From the NCBI RefSeq assembly GCF_000196115.1, contig NC_005027.1, positions 868,001 through 932,000 of the forward strand: a DNA stretch of 64,000 nt, read 5' to 3'. Under the pieces are notes generated by a model. The model was not told the DNA's origin and ran no database searches. It saw nothing but the letters and a program-made list of their open reading frames with translations. The DNA is from Rhodopirellula baltica SH 1 (lineage in GTDB: Bacteria; Planctomycetota; Planctomycetia; Pirellulales; Pirellulaceae). A program made the translations under genes and the position numbers. Positions 53,306-62,705 of the stretch are shown one piece after another (within the stretch, counting starts at the first letter, position 1; each line of letters opens with the position of its first letter).

Positions 53306-55501
53306 ATGGTCTGTTCCAATCGTTCGTCTGCACGACCGATTCTTCGTTCACAATCGCCTCCTTGGGCGAGCGTTCGTTGCTGCGCGATTTGGATTGTTTT
53401 GCTGTGCTGCACCTCGTCGGGCTGCATCACTTCTCGGTATCTCGAAAACCGATCGATTCGCGAAAATGCGCTGACCAATTCGCTTCACTTGTTGCGATGG
53501 CGTGGTCCCGAGATCAGCGTTCGCACGCAGAGCACGTTGCGTCGTTACGGGTTGATTGAAACGTATCAAGATGACAGCCAGATCTGTCTTCACCGCCTGC
53601 AAACACTCAACGCCCAAAATCCAGATACCGAGCTCGCCTACGCTCTGTCGGAGTTGTCCTACGTCGAAGGGAAAATCGCGGATCGAGACGGACGGTCCAG
53701 CGATGCGATGAATCACTACGGCGTGGCTCTCACAACGAGTTACCGCTATTTGTTTGGTGATCAACTTGGCGAAGTTCGCAACCAATACGATCCCCAGTTC
53801 CGTGCCGTTTGTGATTTGTACAACGAGTCGCTGGAGGATTTGCTGCGTTTGTTGTGCGCCGAGAATCGGTTGCGACCCGGTCAGACCTACACGATTCAAA
53901 CCGCGAATCAGAAGTTCGTGATTCGGGCGGAGATGCGTGGGGCGTGGAAAGAGGACGAATTCGATCACTACGAATTTGTGAGCGACTACGACATCAAAAC
54001 GCTGAACAATCGACACACAACTTATGGGCTCGGCGTGCCTTTGATCGCAGTTCGCAAACCACGTGGCGAAGGGCATCCCGAGGAAGAGTACTATCCCGAA
54101 GGTTTGAGCTATGCGGTGACGGCGTTGCTGCGTTGTTCAACGGAACCATCACGAGGTGGTCGCGGAACGGGGATTCACAGTGGAACGGCGCGATCAGGCA
54201 ACTCGCATTCGATCCAGCAGGTTTCGCATACCAACGAGTTTGGTGCGGCGGATGAGACCGCCGTCTGCGTGCTGGAGTTCTTCGACCCGTTGCGAGCCAA
54301 CCAAATTCAATTGGCCAACGACTGGGTGCCTTTGGAAACCGACCTGACAACCCCTCTGGCATACTTTCTGGACAGCGACGAATACCGCAAGCGTGACCGA
54401 GCAACCGAAGGTTTGCTGGATCCCGATGACGCGCAGCAGAAACGTGGGCTGTATATGTTGGAGCCCTACGACCCGAATCGAATTCCGGTGTTGATGGTGC
54501 ATGGATTGTGGTCCAGCCCGTTGACGTGGATGGACATGTTCAACGACTTGCGTAGCTTCCCCGAAATTCGGGAACGCTACCAATTCTGGTTTTATCTGTA
54601 CCCATCCGGACAACCATTCTGGATCAGCGCGACACAGTTGCGAGGTGACTTGTTCGCCATGCGACAGACGTTTGATCCTGCCGGGCAAGATCGCGCGGTG
54701 GACCACACCGTCCTGGTCGGGCACAGCATGGGTGGGTTGGTCAGTCGGATGCAGACCATCGATAGTGGCGATGATTTTTGGAACTTGGTCAGCGACAAGC
54801 CTAAAGAGAAACTGCGTGGCCCGCCGCAAGACATCAACAAACTGGTCAGTGCACTCGAATTTCGTCCGAATCAATCCGTCGGCCGTGTGATCACGATCGG
54901 CACGCCTCACCGTGGCAGCAATCTCGCCAACACAACTACACGATGGTTGGCGGGCAAAGTGATCAAGTTGCCTCGAATGGCCGTGTCGACCAGCACTCGT
55001 TTGACCCGCGCAAACCCCGGCTTCTTTCGTGACACGCGTTTGTTGACGGAAGCCAATGCGGTGGATTCGCTCGCGCCAGACTCACCGATCTTTCCAGTGA
55101 TGTTGCGTGCACAGCGTTCGCCGAATGTGAAGTACCACAACATCGTTGGCGTCTTGGAAGACCCGCCGATTTTGGCCGGACGTCATCACCGCGGCGACGG
55201 CGTGGTGGAATACAACAGTGCGACGATGGAAGACACCGAAAGTGAATTGGTAGTCGATGCGACGCACACCAAGTTGCACATGACCGGTAAGGCGATCTTT
55301 GAAGTTCGACGCATTTTGCTGGAACACTTGGAGGAAGTCGACTCGGAGGATCGATTGGCTTGGGCACCTCATTCCGCCACGCCTTTGATGAGCGACGGAG
55401 CATCCGGAATGATCACCGATGTGGCGCCCAACATGTCAGGGGGCCGCCCGTCGGTGTACCAACTGATGAGCAGTCCGCCGGGTGGTGCGAGCCGGCGATG
55501 A
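53306..55501 (+). CDS. Lipoprotein alpha/beta hydrolase (lipase/PGAP1-like)
   Basis: A 731-residue protein. The N-terminus has a lipobox-like CTSSGC after a hydrophobic stretch (AIWIVLLCCTSSGC), so it is probably membrane-attached by lipid at Cys40. Residues about 45-200 are helical (TELAYALSELSYVEGKIADR). The hydrolase domain covers about 390-680: RIPVLMVHGLWSSPLTWMDM gives the oxyanion region, HTVLVGHSMGGLVSRMQ contains the nucleophile Ser474, and VGRVITIGTPHRGSNLANTT follows. The likely acid is in HHRGDGVVEYNSA, and the likely His is in DATHTKLHMTG. The family includes lipases and GPI-inositol deacylase-like enzymes, so the substrate is probably a lipid ester. The final 40 residues are low-complexity. 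Confidence 0.85.
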   Translation: MVCSNRSSARPILRSQSPPWASVRCCAIWIVLLCCTSSGCITSRYLENRSIRENALTNSLHLLRWRGPEISVRTQSTLRRYGLIETYQDDSQICLHRLQTLNAQNPDTELAYALSELSYVEGKIADRDGRSSDAMNHYGVALTTSYRYLFGDQLGEVRNQYDPQFRAVCDLYNESLEDLLRLLCAENRLRPGQTYTIQTANQKFVIRAEMRGAWKEDEFDHYEFVSDYDIKTLNNRHTTYGLGVPLIAVRKPRGEGHPEEEYYPEGLSYAVTALLRCSTEPSRGGRGTGIHSGTARSGNSHSIQQVSHTNEFGAADETAVCVLEFFDPLRANQIQLANDWVPLETDLTTPLAYFLDSDEYRKRDRATEGLLDPDDAQQKRGLYMLEPYDPNRIPVLMVHGLWSSPLTWMDMFNDLRSFPEIRERYQFWFYLYPSGQPFWISATQLRGDLFAMRQTFDPAGQDRAVDHTVLVGHSMGGLVSRMQTIDSGDDFWNLVSDKPKEKLRGPPQDINKLVSALEFRPNQSVGRVITIGTPHRGSNLANTTTRWLAGKVIKLPRMAVSTSTRLTRANPGFFRDTRLLTEANAVDSLAPDSPIFPVMLRAQRSPNVKYHNIVGVLEDPPILAGRHHRGDGVVEYNSATMEDTESELVVDATHTKLHMTGKAIFEVRRILLEHLEEVDSEDRLAWAPHSATPLMSDGASGMITDVAPNMSGGRPSVYQLMSSPPGGASRR

Positions 55502-56069
55502 CGCCGTGTTTTGCGTTTCGGGACTTGGTGAGGGGAATGTTCTCCGGGCGACTTTTGCGGGATTTTCTTTGACGCAATGGGTGTCGTCGAAGGCGTGATT
55601 CGCCTGCGTCCTTGTCATGAGGTCGTGCCGTTTTACTTCACCCTCCCTTTGGGAGGGTCGGACCGTTTCGGGCCGGGGAGGGTTACGCGCTGGATTCAAC
55701 GCCGAGCCCTCCCCTCGCTTCGCTCGACCCTCCCAAGGGGAGGGTGATGATAACGCGTGGCAATACGACAACTTGGAATCAGCGACCTCTGTCGCGGGAG
55801 GGGCGGAAAGAGATCGCGCGGCGAGAATCCCGGGGAGGACAATGCACTCCGTTTCCCATATTCGGCCCTCACTCTCGCGTACGCCTGAACGGCGTCGCGC
55901 GACCTCTCCGTAGGGGCGTCCTATTACCATCGCAAACCTCACAGTCTGCATTCTCGGCCATCGAAGAAATCCGCAGGTGGAGGTTTCCAGAAGACGAAAA
56001 TCGTTGGTCGGATTAAAGTGCCGTTCTCCATCTTCGTTTCTAACCTCAGTTCACTGTTGATTTGCCTCC
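55502..56069. other. Intergenic region with inverted-repeat element
   Basis: A 568-bp gap between the hydrolase and UDP-glucose dehydrogenase genes. The notable content is the palindromic element at 55636-55750. The remainder (55751-56069) has no credible gene. Confidence 0.5.
55636..55750. repeat. REP/MITE-like palindromic element
   Basis: The two ends are inverted copies: TTCACCCTCCC-TTT-GGGAGGG at the left (from 55637) and CGACCCTCCC-AAGG-GGAGGG at the right (to about 55745). Each end also folds on itself. The interior includes a second inverted pair (CCGGGGAGGG/CCCTCCCC). There is no coding capacity. Elements like this usually occur in many copies, which would need the rest of the genome to check. 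Confidence 0.75.
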
Positions 56070-57503
56070 ATGACTGCCACCGCATCGGAGCGTCCCGCGA
56101 TCGGACCTGTCAAGAAAATTTGTTGCATCGGTGCCGGCTACGTCGGTGGTCCGACGATGGCCATGATCGCTCATCAATGTCATGGCATCGAAGTCAAAGT
56201 CGTGGACATCAATGCGGAGAGAATCGCACAGTGGAACAGTGACGAGCTGCCGATCTACGAACCCGGTTTGGATGACATCGTCAAAGGCCGGCGGGGCCAA
56301 AACTTGATCTTCACGACCGAAGTCGATGAAGCGATTCGTGAAGCCGACATGGTATTCATCTCGGTGAATACGCCGACCAAAACGTTTGGTGTGGGTGCTG
56401 GTCGAGCTGCCAACTTGGAGTTCATCGAGAAGTGCGCTCGCAAGATCGCGGAGGTCTCGGTTGGACACAAAATAGTCGTTGAGAAGTCGACTCTGCCTGT
56501 CCGTACGGCTGAAGCGGTCAAGGCAATCCTGGCGGAAGCAACCAGTGGTGCGACTTTCGACGTGTTGTCGAATCCAGAGTTTTTGGCCGAGGGGACGGCC
56601 ATCGACGACTTGTTGGCACCCGACCGAGTTTTGATCGGCGGCGAAAGCGAAGCGGCCATCCAAGCACTCGTTGATGTCTATGCCCAGTGGGTTCCAGCCG
56701 AGCGACTGCTGACGACGAACTTGTGGAGCAGCGAGCTTTCGAAACTAACAGCAAATGCCTTTTTGGCTCAGCGGGTATCGTCGATCAACTCGATCTCTGC
56801 ACTTTGCGAAGCCACCGAAGCAGACGTCGATGAAGTCGCGATGGCGATCGGGATGGATTCGCGAATCGGGCCGAAATTCTTGAAGTCATCGGTCGGGTTC
56901 GGAGGTTCCTGTTTCCAAAAGGATATTCTGAACCTGGTCTATCTCTGTGAGTACTTTGGATTGCCCGAAGTCGCCGACTATTGGCAGCAAGTCGTCACGA
57001 TGAACGACTACCAAAAGCGACGTTTTGTGCACCGTATGGTCAGGACGATGTTCAATACGGTGTCAGACAAGAAGATCGCAATTTGGGGATTTGCGTTTAA
57101 GAAGGATACGAACGACACCCGCGAATCTGCTGCGATCTACGTTTGTCGGGACCTATTGCTCGAAAAGGCCCGGTTGTCGATCTACGATCCGCAGGTCACT
57201 AAGGCGCAGATTGTCGCCAATCTTGAGGCGGTCTTTCAGAATGGTGATCAAGAGCTCAGTGCTATGTCGCGGCAATTGATCGAAAACAACGTGGAAGTGG
57301 TTTCGGATGCGGAAGCGGCGGCCGATTCCGCTCATGCAATCGCCGTTTTGACGGAATGGGACGAATTTGCGAATGCAAATTTCGCGAAAATTCTGGAGCG
57401 AATGAAGAAGCCAGCCTTCGTATTTGACGGGCGCAACACCCTGAAAGGCCTAAATCTCGAAGAGCTTGGGTTCGACTACCAAGGCATCGGATTCAGTCGC
57501 TGA
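56070..57503 (+). CDS. ugd: UDP-glucose 6-dehydrogenase
   Basis: A 477-residue protein. The N-terminal Rossmann fold is [20 protein letters not shown], then [20 protein letters not shown]. The middle has [39 protein letters not shown] and [11 protein letters not shown]. The catalytic cysteine is C281 in [20 protein letters not shown]. The C-terminal domain has [20 protein letters not shown] and [10 protein letters not shown]. It oxidises UDP-glucose to UDP-glucuronate with two NAD, supplying uronic acids for exopolysaccharide or glycans. The length and residues match the animal/plant-like long UGDH type (about 460-490 residues). Confidence 0.95.
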   Translation: MTATASERPAIGPVKKICCIGAGYVGGPTMAMIAHQCHGIEVKVVDINAERIAQWNSDELPIYEPGLDDIVKGRRGQNLIFTTEVDEAIREADMVFISVNTPTKTFGVGAGRAANLEFIEKCARKIAEVSVGHKIVVEKSTLPVRTAEAVKAILAEATSGATFDVLSNPEFLAEGTAIDDLLAPDRVLIGGESEAAIQALVDVYAQWVPAERLLTTNLWSSELSKLTANAFLAQRVSSINSISALCEATEADVDEVAMAIGMDSRIGPKFLKSSVGFGGSCFQKDILNLVYLCEYFGLPEVADYWQQVVTMNDYQKRRFVHRMVRTMFNTVSDKKIAIWGFAFKKDTNDTRESAAIYVCRDLLLEKARLSIYDPQVTKAQIVANLEAVFQNGDQELSAMSRQLIENNVEVVSDAEAAADSAHAIAVLTEWDEFANANFAKILERMKKPAFVFDGRNTLKGLNLEELGFDYQGIGFSR

Positions 57504-57860
57504 TCCTAAGCTGCGTCCGCGAGCCTGCCCTTCCGCCCATCTGAGCCTTCGCAGGTGGGGGTGCACTTGCCAAGTCGAGATGCTATTTTTGAGGGGGCGG
57601 TACTCTGCCCTAGAGGGGTAGTGGTGGGTAATCTCACGATATCGCCATTGAAAGGTTGATTAATACTCTCCCGCTATTCGGCGAATTACAATAAGATCAG
57701 CGGCAAACATGGTTGCAAGGTTGCTTGCAATTCGCTTTTCGCGAAGCAGGAAGGCCGAGGTTGGCCCTTCTTTTGCATCGGCAGGAACCAGGTTTGACCA
57801 TCTAAGTTACGCACGACCGACGTTGAATCGTGCGTTTGGTTTTCGCAACGAAGGGTACCG
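57504..57860. other. Intergenic region with a hairpin before the FHA gene
   Basis: A 357-bp gap with no credible gene. ACGCACGA (57809-57816) pairs with TCGTGCGT (57828-57835), followed by TTGGTTTT; this may be a terminator or attenuator 26 bp before the FHA start. I see no convincing promoter. Confidence 0.45.
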
Positions 57861-58592
57861 ATGCAAGTTAGACTGCGAGTCCAATCGGGCAGCCATGAAG
57901 GCAAAGAGATCGAGGTCTCGGACAAGAGATTCTTGATTGGACGTAGCGAATCCTGCCAGCTTCGTCCGAAGAGCGAGTCGGTCAGCCGCCGACATTGCAT
58001 TCTGGCGATCAAAGACGGCCGGGTCTTGGTCCAGGACCTGAAGAGTCGCAACGGCACCTTCGTCAACGACAAGCGTTTGCCAGCTGACAAAGCCAAAGTT
58101 CTTAAGGACGGCGATCTTCTGCGTGTTGGAAAATTGATGTTCTCGCTCGTCATCGAGCATGGTCTGCAGGCACCTAAGAAACCAGAAGTCAAAGACATCG
58201 CCGACGCTGCGGCTCGAACCAAGAAAACCGCTGGCGAAGACAGTCGCTTTGAAGAAGTCGATGTGGATTCGTGGTTGGATGAGGCTGACGCGATTGATCG
58301 TGTTCGCAAGCAGACCGACCCGGACACGCGTCAGTTCCGCTTGGACGCAAAAGAAGGCGAAAACAGCGACGATCTTTCGGTCGATGGCACCGTGATGATC
58401 GAAGACGTGCCCGCGAAGAAGCAAAACAACGACACAAAGATGTCGTCTGATGATGACACCAGCACCGGATCACGGGTCATTCCGCCGAAGAGCAAGCCGG
58501 GGAAACTTCCCGAGGGTGCCAAGAAGGCGTTGAAAGAGAATTCTCGAGATGCGGCTGATGATGCACTGAAGCGTTTCTTCAGCGGCCGATAG
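57861..58592 (+). CDS. FHA domain protein
   Basis: A 243-residue protein. The FHA domain fills residues 1-100: RFLIGRSESCQLRPKSESVS, RRHCILAIKDGRVLVQDLKS and RNGTFVNDKRLPADKAKVLK, carrying the conserved Gly-Arg, Ser-x-x-His and Asn-Gly-Thr residues that bind phosphothreonine. The remaining ~140 residues are charged, rich in Lys and Asp (ARTKKTAGEDSRFEEVDVDS; MSSDDDTSTGSRVIPPKSKP) and probably disordered. It is cytoplasmic with no membrane segment. It leads directly into a sigma factor gene (no gap), so it may link a Ser/Thr kinase signal to that sigma factor; this is inference from the order. Confidence 0.92.
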   Translation: MQVRLRVQSGSHEGKEIEVSDKRFLIGRSESCQLRPKSESVSRRHCILAIKDGRVLVQDLKSRNGTFVNDKRLPADKAKVLKDGDLLRVGKLMFSLVIEHGLQAPKKPEVKDIADAAARTKKTAGEDSRFEEVDVDSWLDEADAIDRVRKQTDPDTRQFRLDAKEGENSDDLSVDGTVMIEDVPAKKQNNDTKMSSDDDTSTGSRVIPPKSKPGKLPEGAKKALKENSRDAADDALKRFFSGR

Positions 58593-58595
58593 GTG

Positions 58596-59168
58596 ATGAA
58601 AACCATCTCGCTCGCGATGCTGTCCAATGAGGCATTGGCGGACGCCTATTTAGGGCGTGACGCTCGCATGGACTCCGCGTTCACGGAACTCTTTCGTCGA
58701 CATCGCGATTTGGTTTATCGAGTTTGTGTCCGCTGGTTGGGGCACCATCAAGACGCGGAAGACCTGACCCAGGAAACCTTTCGCCGGGTCGCGGCATCCA
58801 TTCAGTCTTGGGACCGTTCGCGGCCGATTGAGCCTTGGCTGACGACCATCGCCGGCAACCGTTGCCGGTCATTCTTGGCCAAGCAGCGTTCCAAGCCCAG
58901 GTTGGCTGGGATCGATGAAACCCACGCGATTATCGCTGGCGTCGACTCACCGGCGGGCGGAGTGCAGGCAGATCAAACGTTGCGTGAGGCGATGGCTTCG
59001 TTGCCCGCGTCTTCTCGGCGAGCGTTTGAATTAGTTCATTTTGATGGGATGTCATACGACCAGGCATCGATTTTGATGGGGCATCCTGCTGGCACGATCA
59101 AAACTTGGGTGCATCGGGCGCGACTGCAAGTGATCCGACGGGTTCGAGAAACCGGAGGTGCCGCGTGA
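58596..59168 (+). CDS. ECF-type RNA polymerase sigma factor
   Basis: 190 residues from ATG 58596; GTG 58593 directly before it is an alternative. Region 2 reads AFTELFRRHRDLVYRVCVRW and DAEDLTQETFRRVAASIQSW. Region 4 includes SLPASSRRAFELVHFDGMSY and HPAGTIKTWVHRARLQVIRR. The length and two-domain layout are typical of extracytoplasmic-function sigma factors. The anti-sigma-like gene overlaps it by 4 bp (GTGA), so the two are translationally coupled. The regulon is unknown. Confidence 0.92.
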   Translation: MKTISLAMLSNEALADAYLGRDARMDSAFTELFRRHRDLVYRVCVRWLGHHQDAEDLTQETFRRVAASIQSWDRSRPIEPWLTTIAGNRCRSFLAKQRSKPRLAGIDETHAIIAGVDSPAGGVQADQTLREAMASLPASSRRAFELVHFDGMSYDQASILMGHPAGTIKTWVHRARLQVIRRVRETGGAA

Positions 59169-59827
59169 GCCACGACTTAATTATTACCACCGCGAAAAAG
59201 ATTGCTGCTTGCGATGCGTTTGAAGCTCGTATGAACGAGTGGATCGATTCGGGGTCGAAAATGCCGATCGATGAGGATCGACATTTGGCCGATTGCCATC
59301 ACTGTCAACAGACCTTGGCGATCTGGCGTCAGCTAGAAGCCGGAATGCGGGCTCCCGTTGGTGCCGGCGAAACTTCGCAAGGAAAATTGTCGTTTGTTCG
59401 CATTGCCGCCAGTTTTTCTGTCGCGATCGCAGCTTGTGTGATTGCGATGATCTTTTTGCGGGTTCCGACTGGCGAATTGTCCGTCGCAGAGGCGGATTCT
59501 CCGGCGAACGCGTCAGGCGGTGAGGTAGAATTGGGAGAGCTCGTTTCCTCGCCGAAGCAGCTTGATTCGATGGACGAATTGGCGACGAAGACGGTTCCGA
59601 TCTCGAACGATTCCTTTCGCGTATCCATGCTGGCCGAATCGAAGAAACCGCTTGCGGATGTTTCGGACGGGATGGTGACGCAAAGCGATGTCGCCGAACC
59701 GGCCTCCGGTCAGAACATGTTGTTGGCTCAGTTCATCGCTCAGTCTCGTCCAACGGTCGCACAGTTGAGCGTTGGAGTGGCGCCGCTCGGTCGGACACTG
59801 CAACGCACGGCATATCTTTTCTACTGA
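59165..59827 (+). CDS. Membrane zinc-finger anti-sigma factor
   Basis: 220 residues from GTG 59165, which overlaps the sigma factor stop by 4 bp. The N-terminal ~50 residues carry H40-x3-C44-x2-C47 (HLADCHHC), the zinc-binding anti-sigma (ZAS) signature. One membrane segment follows at about residues 78-100 (VRIAASFSVAIAACVIAMIF). The periplasmic part is about 120 residues, Ser/Ala-rich, with no recognised sensor. It would hold the adjacent ECF sigma factor inactive until a signal releases it (family knowledge). The first ZAS residues are the strongest evidence. Confidence 0.87.
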   Translation: MSHDLIITTAKKIAACDAFEARMNEWIDSGSKMPIDEDRHLADCHHCQQTLAIWRQLEAGMRAPVGAGETSQGKLSFVRIAASFSVAIAACVIAMIFLRVPTGELSVAEADSPANASGGEVELGELVSSPKQLDSMDELATKTVPISNDSFRVSMLAESKKPLADVSDGMVTQSDVAEPASGQNMLLAQFIAQSRPTVAQLSVGVAPLGRTLQRTAYLFY

Positions 59828-59848
59828 TTGCATCTACATCGAGTCCCC

Positions 59849-62413
59849 ATGAGATTCACCTTTCGCAACTCCGATGGCAAGCGAATGTCCAATCGGGTGA
59901 GGAAGGTAAGGACGGCGGTCTTAGCAGTCGTTTTCGCGACATGGATCATCGGCCAATCCGGCCTGGTTTGGGCTGAACAATTGATTTCGCTGCGTAACGG
60001 GATGGTGCTACGAGGCATCTACTTAGAAGTTGCCAGCATGAACCAAAACGCGTTTTCTGCCGGCAACGAGGGCGGCATTCAGAACCGACCGATTTGGGTG
60101 GTCGATGATGGTCTGCGGCGAACTTATGTGCACCGTCGAGGGATGGTCGCAGCAGAGCCTCGCGATGTTCCTGATTTGCACGAGCGGATCGAATTCTTTC
60201 AACCGGTGCCTGATGGTGGCGAACAAGTTGCGTCCATTGGGCAAACGCTCGGCGTGACCCCGTTCAATCAATTTGGTCGTCGGCGATTGACCGTTCGTGG
60301 TCCAACCGGTTCGCCGTTTCCGATCCTGCAAGGGATCACCGAGCTGACCGCGAAATACGCGAAGGTCGAGGCCCTTAAAACGGATGACTCGATCAATCTG
60401 GACATGAGAATCGCGACATCCAGTATCAGTAGTGATCAGTTGCGGGACATCTTTCGTCGCAACACGGATCCGGACGATGTTGATGCTCGGTTGAACGTCG
60501 TGAGGTTCTTTGCCGAATCGGAACGTTACGCCGACGCGCGTCGTGAATTGGTTCGCGTGCTTGATCAGTTTCCGGAGAGTGCGGATCTCAAACCGATCGT
60601 CGGCCAGTATGTCGAGAACGAAGCAAGTCAATTGCTCGAACAAGCGGAACTGCGGCGCGAATCAGGACAACCGAAGCTGGCACGAGCGATCTTGGATCAA
60701 TTTCCAACGCAAGTCGTCAGCCGAGTCACGCAGGTCAAAGTCGCTGACATGATCGGCTCGATGGATGAGACGCAAAAGCAAATCGATACCGTCCATCAAC
60801 GACTGACTGAGTTGGTCGGTGAGCTTCAGGAGCCCGTCCAGAATTCATTGGGCGGATTGGTCGCTGAGATCAAGTCGGAGTTGGCTCCGGCGACGCTTCC
60901 GCGAATGAGTGACTTCATTCGGATGGGCGGCAACTCCACCATGGATTCCGAAACACGTGTGTCGCTCGCAATCGCCGGCTGGTTGCTCGGCAATGGCTCG
61001 GGTGAAACCAACCTGAAGATTGTGTTGTCATTGATCGACGTCCGAGCTCTGGTTCGCGAATATTTGGCTGAGCAAGATCCAGGCAAGCGACAAGAAATCC
61101 TGGAGCGTCTGTCCTCACTTGAAGGTGCGCGGGCGGACTACATCGCAAAAATGTTGCCTTTGATGAAGCCAGCTTTGATCGATGCGATCGAAGTGGACGA
61201 GTCGATTGTGGAAGATCCGTCAGTGGCGGGAATGTTGCAGGTGGGATTGGACCAAGCCGGGTTCCATGCCGCGCAAGCCGAAGACCCTCGTTCGCTTCCG
61301 CCGGTGTCTTACGTGGTGCAATTGCCGCCGGAGTACGACCCGAATCGAACTTATCCGTGCGTTGTAGCGATGCATGCGGCGGGTGCGATCGCGGAGACAC
61401 AGCTCAATTGGTGGTCGGGTGTTCCGCAGAAAGCGTTCTTGCAGCAAAACTCAAGCGATCAGCCATCGTCCAGCGAAGCGATGTCTGAGGAAGGTTCGAG
61501 TGACGACGCCGCAGAAGTCGCTGCCCAAGTGAATTCTCCTACGATGCGACTGGGGCATTCGATCAGGCATGGATTCATCGTGGTTGCACCACGTTGGACT
61601 CGCGGCGGCCAGAACGATTACGAGTACACCATGCGAGAGCACGATGCCGTGCTGAGTTCATTGCGTCACGCGATGCGGCATTTTGCGATCGATGCCGACC
61701 GAGTGTTTATCGCGGGTCACGGATCCGGAGGAACGGCGGCGTGGGATATCGCGGTTTCGCATCCCGACTTATGGTCGGGCATGATCAGCATCAGCAGTCG
61801 CCCTGGCAAAACGTTGTTGCATTACAACGAGAACTCAAAGTACATGCCGGTTTACATCGTCAAAGGGGACAAGGACGGAGTGCCGCTGCGTGATTTCGGA
61901 GCCATCTATGATCGCTATGTGACCTATGATCACGACGCCATGATTGTGTTGTATCGTGGCCGTGGTTTGGATTTCTTCTACGAAGAAGCGGACCGGATTT
62001 TCGAATGGATGAAGACGCCAGGCCACCGACGTGCCGCACCGCCGGATGACTTGGAGGTGGTCTCGATGCGAGATGGCGATCGTTTCTTTTGGTGGATGGA
62101 ATGGGACGAGATGCTTCCAGGCTTGTCCGTCAATCCATTTCTTTGGGATGAGGTGGAGCGTTTAAAAGCAGCTCCCGTGAAGGCTCGGGTGATGGCCAAT
62201 AACGAAGTCATCATCACGCAGGCTCCTTCCAATGCTTTCAAGATTTGGTTGTATCCACAGATGCCATTGGATTTCAACGAACCTATCTCGGTCCGCTACC
62301 GTTCCCGTCGCAAGGATTTCACGTTCGATCAGTCTGTCGGCGTGATGCTGGAGGACGTTCGAGTTCGAGCGGATCGTGAACGCCCGTTTTGGGGAGTGGT
62401 TCAGATTCCCTGA
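59849..62413 (+). CDS. Large secreted protein with C-terminal alpha/beta hydrolase domain
   Basis: 854 residues from ATG 59849; ATG 59885 would also give a good signal peptide (MSNRVRKVRTAVLAVVFATW, cut after SGLVWA). Residues about 50-480 have no clear domain but include helical repeats (FAESERYADARRELVRVLDQ), then coiled segments. The last third is an alpha/beta hydrolase of the PHB-depolymerase/esterase type: YVVQLPPEYDPNRTYPCVVA, GFIVVAPRWTRGGQNDY and FIAGHGSGGTAAWDIAVSHP with nucleophile Ser626. PVYIVKGDKDGVPLRDFGAI follows. A Ser-rich insert interrupts the domain. The role may be a surface esterase or peptidase. It is 21 bp downstream of the anti-sigma gene, so probably a target or sensor of that system (inference). 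Confidence 0.8.
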   Translation: MRFTFRNSDGKRMSNRVRKVRTAVLAVVFATWIIGQSGLVWAEQLISLRNGMVLRGIYLEVASMNQNAFSAGNEGGIQNRPIWVVDDGLRRTYVHRRGMVAAEPRDVPDLHERIEFFQPVPDGGEQVASIGQTLGVTPFNQFGRRRLTVRGPTGSPFPILQGITELTAKYAKVEALKTDDSINLDMRIATSSISSDQLRDIFRRNTDPDDVDARLNVVRFFAESERYADARRELVRVLDQFPESADLKPIVGQYVENEASQLLEQAELRRESGQPKLARAILDQFPTQVVSRVTQVKVADMIGSMDETQKQIDTVHQRLTELVGELQEPVQNSLGGLVAEIKSELAPATLPRMSDFIRMGGNSTMDSETRVSLAIAGWLLGNGSGETNLKIVLSLIDVRALVREYLAEQDPGKRQEILERLSSLEGARADYIAKMLPLMKPALIDAIEVDESIVEDPSVAGMLQVGLDQAGFHAAQAEDPRSLPPVSYVVQLPPEYDPNRTYPCVVAMHAAGAIAETQLNWWSGVPQKAFLQQNSSDQPSSSEAMSEEGSSDDAAEVAAQVNSPTMRLGHSIRHGFIVVAPRWTRGGQNDYEYTMREHDAVLSSLRHAMRHFAIDADRVFIAGHGSGGTAAWDIAVSHPDLWSGMISISSRPGKTLLHYNENSKYMPVYIVKGDKDGVPLRDFGAIYDRYVTYDHDAMIVLYRGRGLDFFYEEADRIFEWMKTPGHRRAAPPDDLEVVSMRDGDRFFWWMEWDEMLPGLSVNPFLWDEVERLKAAPVKARVMANNEVIITQAPSNAFKIWLYPQMPLDFNEPISVRYRSRRKDFTFDQSVGVMLEDVRVRADRERPFWGVVQIP

Positions 62414-62435
62414 GGACACTTTTCTCAAGGTGTCC
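62414..62435 (+). terminator. Terminator-like hairpin after the hydrolase gene
   Basis: GGACAC (62414-62419) pairs with GTGTCC (62430-62435), with inner TT/AA pairing and a one-base bulge, starting immediately after the stop. No long T-tract follows. The rest of the gap to 62705 holds nothing recognisable. Confidence 0.5.
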
Positions 62436-62705
62436 GGTGCGAACGAGCGATGCGGCAGCACAATGGCGGGCGGTCCGCCAAAGCTTCGCTCATGGGGGAG
62501 TCGCTGGGCCATCCGCCCGCAATCAGTCGTCTAAAACAGATGACACCCCGCGATCATCTCTCGTAACAAGCGATTCAGGCACGATTGACCGGTCTACTCT
62601 GGCACTGTCCAGTGGGCTACCTTGGTAGGACGTACTGGTGCGATTGGCCGCATGATCGTTGCCGCGTGATCTTTGGACAAAGAGAACTTGACTGAGACAT
62701 CCTGG

